A model generated the notes under the pieces. The model saw nothing but the letters and a program-made list of their open reading frames with translations. It was not told the DNA's origin and searched no databases. From the NCBI RefSeq assembly GCF_009729075.1, contig NZ_VTGY01000033.1:124001-188000 (forward strand): a stretch of DNA of 64,000 nt. The letters run 5' to 3'. Position numbers and translations under genes: made by a program. Source of the stretch: Mycolicibacterium sp. CBMA 226. GTDB taxonomy: Bacteria > Actinomycetota > Actinomycetes > Mycobacteriales > Mycobacteriaceae. This document shows positions 63,271 to 64,000 of this stretch, piece by piece (position 1 is the stretch's first letter; every line of letters begins with the position of its first letter).

Positions 63271-64000
63271 GTGACCTCCGAATCGACGGGCCAAACCCAT
63301 ACCGGTTGGCCCGCGCGCCTGGACCAGGCGCGCCTCCATTTCGTGACCGGCAAGGGCGGCACCGGCAAAACCACCGTCGCCGCGGCGCTGGCACTGGCGC
63401 TGGCCGCCGGAGGCCGCAGCGTCCTGCTGGTCGAGGTCGAGGGACGCCAGGGCATCGCGCAGCTTTTCGACGTGCCCCCACTGCCGTACGGCGAGCAGAA
63501 GATCGCCACCGCCGAGGGCGGCGGGCAGGTCAATGCGCTGGCCATCGACACCGAGGCCGCGTTCCTGGAATACCTGGAGATGTTCTACAACCTCGGCATC
63601 GCCGGCCGTGCCATGAAGCGCATCGGTGCCGTCGAGTTCGCCACGACGATCGCTCCCGGGCTACGTGACGTCCTGCTCACCGGCAAGATCAAAGAGGTCG
63701 TGGTCCGCAACGGCAAGACTGCCAAGGAACTCAAGGGACAGCGCCCCTACGACGCCGTCGTGGTCGATGCCCCGCCGACGGGCCGCATCTCCCGCTTCCT
63801 CGATGTCACCAAGGCCGTCTCGGATCTGGCCAAGGGCGGCCCGGTGCACTCCCAGGCCGACGGCGTCGTGAAGCTGCTGCACTCGGAGCTCACCGCCATC
63901 CACCTGGTCACGCTGCTGGAGGCGCTGCCCGTGCAGGAGACGCTGGAGGCCATCGAGGAACTGCGGGAGCTCGACCTGCCGATCGGCAGCGTCATCGTCA
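63271..64000 (+). CDS. ArsA/Get3-like ATPase (Rv3679-like), partial at window end
   Basis: Begins at the GTG at 63271 (VTSESTGQTHTGW). It has a deviant Walker A TGKGGTGKTTVAAALALALA, switch-type motifs VEVEGRQG and VVVDAPPTGRISRFLDV, typical of the ArsA/Get3 family. The visible 243 codons run off the right edge. In M. tuberculosis Rv3679 pairs with a second ATPase Rv3680 to form a Get3-like complex. There is no good ribosome site; it may be leaderless. Confidence 0.92.
   Translation, partial: MTSESTGQTHTGWPARLDQARLHFVTGKGGTGKTTVAAALALALAAGGRSVLLVEVEGRQGIAQLFDVPPLPYGEQKIATAEGGGQVNALAIDTEAAFLEYLEMFYNLGIAGRAMKRIGAVEFATTIAPGLRDVLLTGKIKEVVVRNGKTAKELKGQRPYDAVVVDAPPTGRISRFLDVTKAVSDLAKGGPVHSQADGVVKLLHSELTAIHLVTLLEALPVQETLEAIEELRELDLPIGSVIV

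Overview
The window is a high-GC actinobacterial chromosome segment, almost certainly from a fast-growing Mycobacterium (Mycolicibacterium). The second half follows the Mycobacterium tuberculosis gene order Rv3630 to Rv3679 almost gene by gene: flippase, ppgS-like pair, galE1, holB, adenylate cyclase, topA, cspA, DUF1998 helicase, Flp/Tad pilus locus, 6C RNA, HAD phosphatase, Ms1 RNA, acs, ephE, marP, nth, crp, RidA and the ArsA-like ATPase. Ortholog names come from recalled gene order and protein features, not from a database search.

Layout. 0-6.2 kb: a partial TetR gene, then an overlapping ABC1 kinase / cytochrome P450 / epimerase operon, a DCC-family protein, a DUF222-HNH endonuclease and an OHCU-decarboxylase-like protein. 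6.3-13.8 kb: a tightly packed run of a Pls/PosA-type nonribosomal peptide synthetase, an M1 peptidase, a flippase, a GT2 glycosyltransferase and a DUF2304 membrane partner. 13.8-19.6 kb: TetR, a D-aminoacylase-like amidohydrolase, galE1, membrane proteins and tRNA-Thr(CGT). 19.6-30.6 kb: holB, class III cyclase, topA, cspA, DEAD-box helicase, a PAS-like protein and SoxR.

30.7-50.2 kb is a Flp/Tad pilus locus on the minus strand (tadG-like, tadE-like, flp, tadC, tadB, tadA, cpaE-like). It is disrupted twice: the tadG-like gene has a frameshift, and tadA is split by a mobile element of about 15 kb (33128-48172). The element carries a three-gene tyrosine-recombinase module of Tn554 type (tnpA-tnpB-tnpC), preceded by a HTH-ImmA/IrrE protein and an unknown partner. 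Its cargo is almost entirely about metals: CopC, YcnI, a cobalamin riboswitch with a NicT-type Ni/Co transporter, a 36-residue metallothionein-like peptide, an Nramp-like transporter coupled to a MgtE-N/CBS protein, a CadD-family protein and a short CDF-like protein. A WhiB regulator and small proteins are also present. A frameshifted second tnpC tail and a duplicated right-end repeat suggest the element grew by successive insertions.

50.2-64 kb returns to conserved core genes, with two small RNAs recognised by position and structure (6C on the minus strand, Ms1/MTS2823 on the plus strand). The window ends inside an ArsA/Get3-like ATPase gene.
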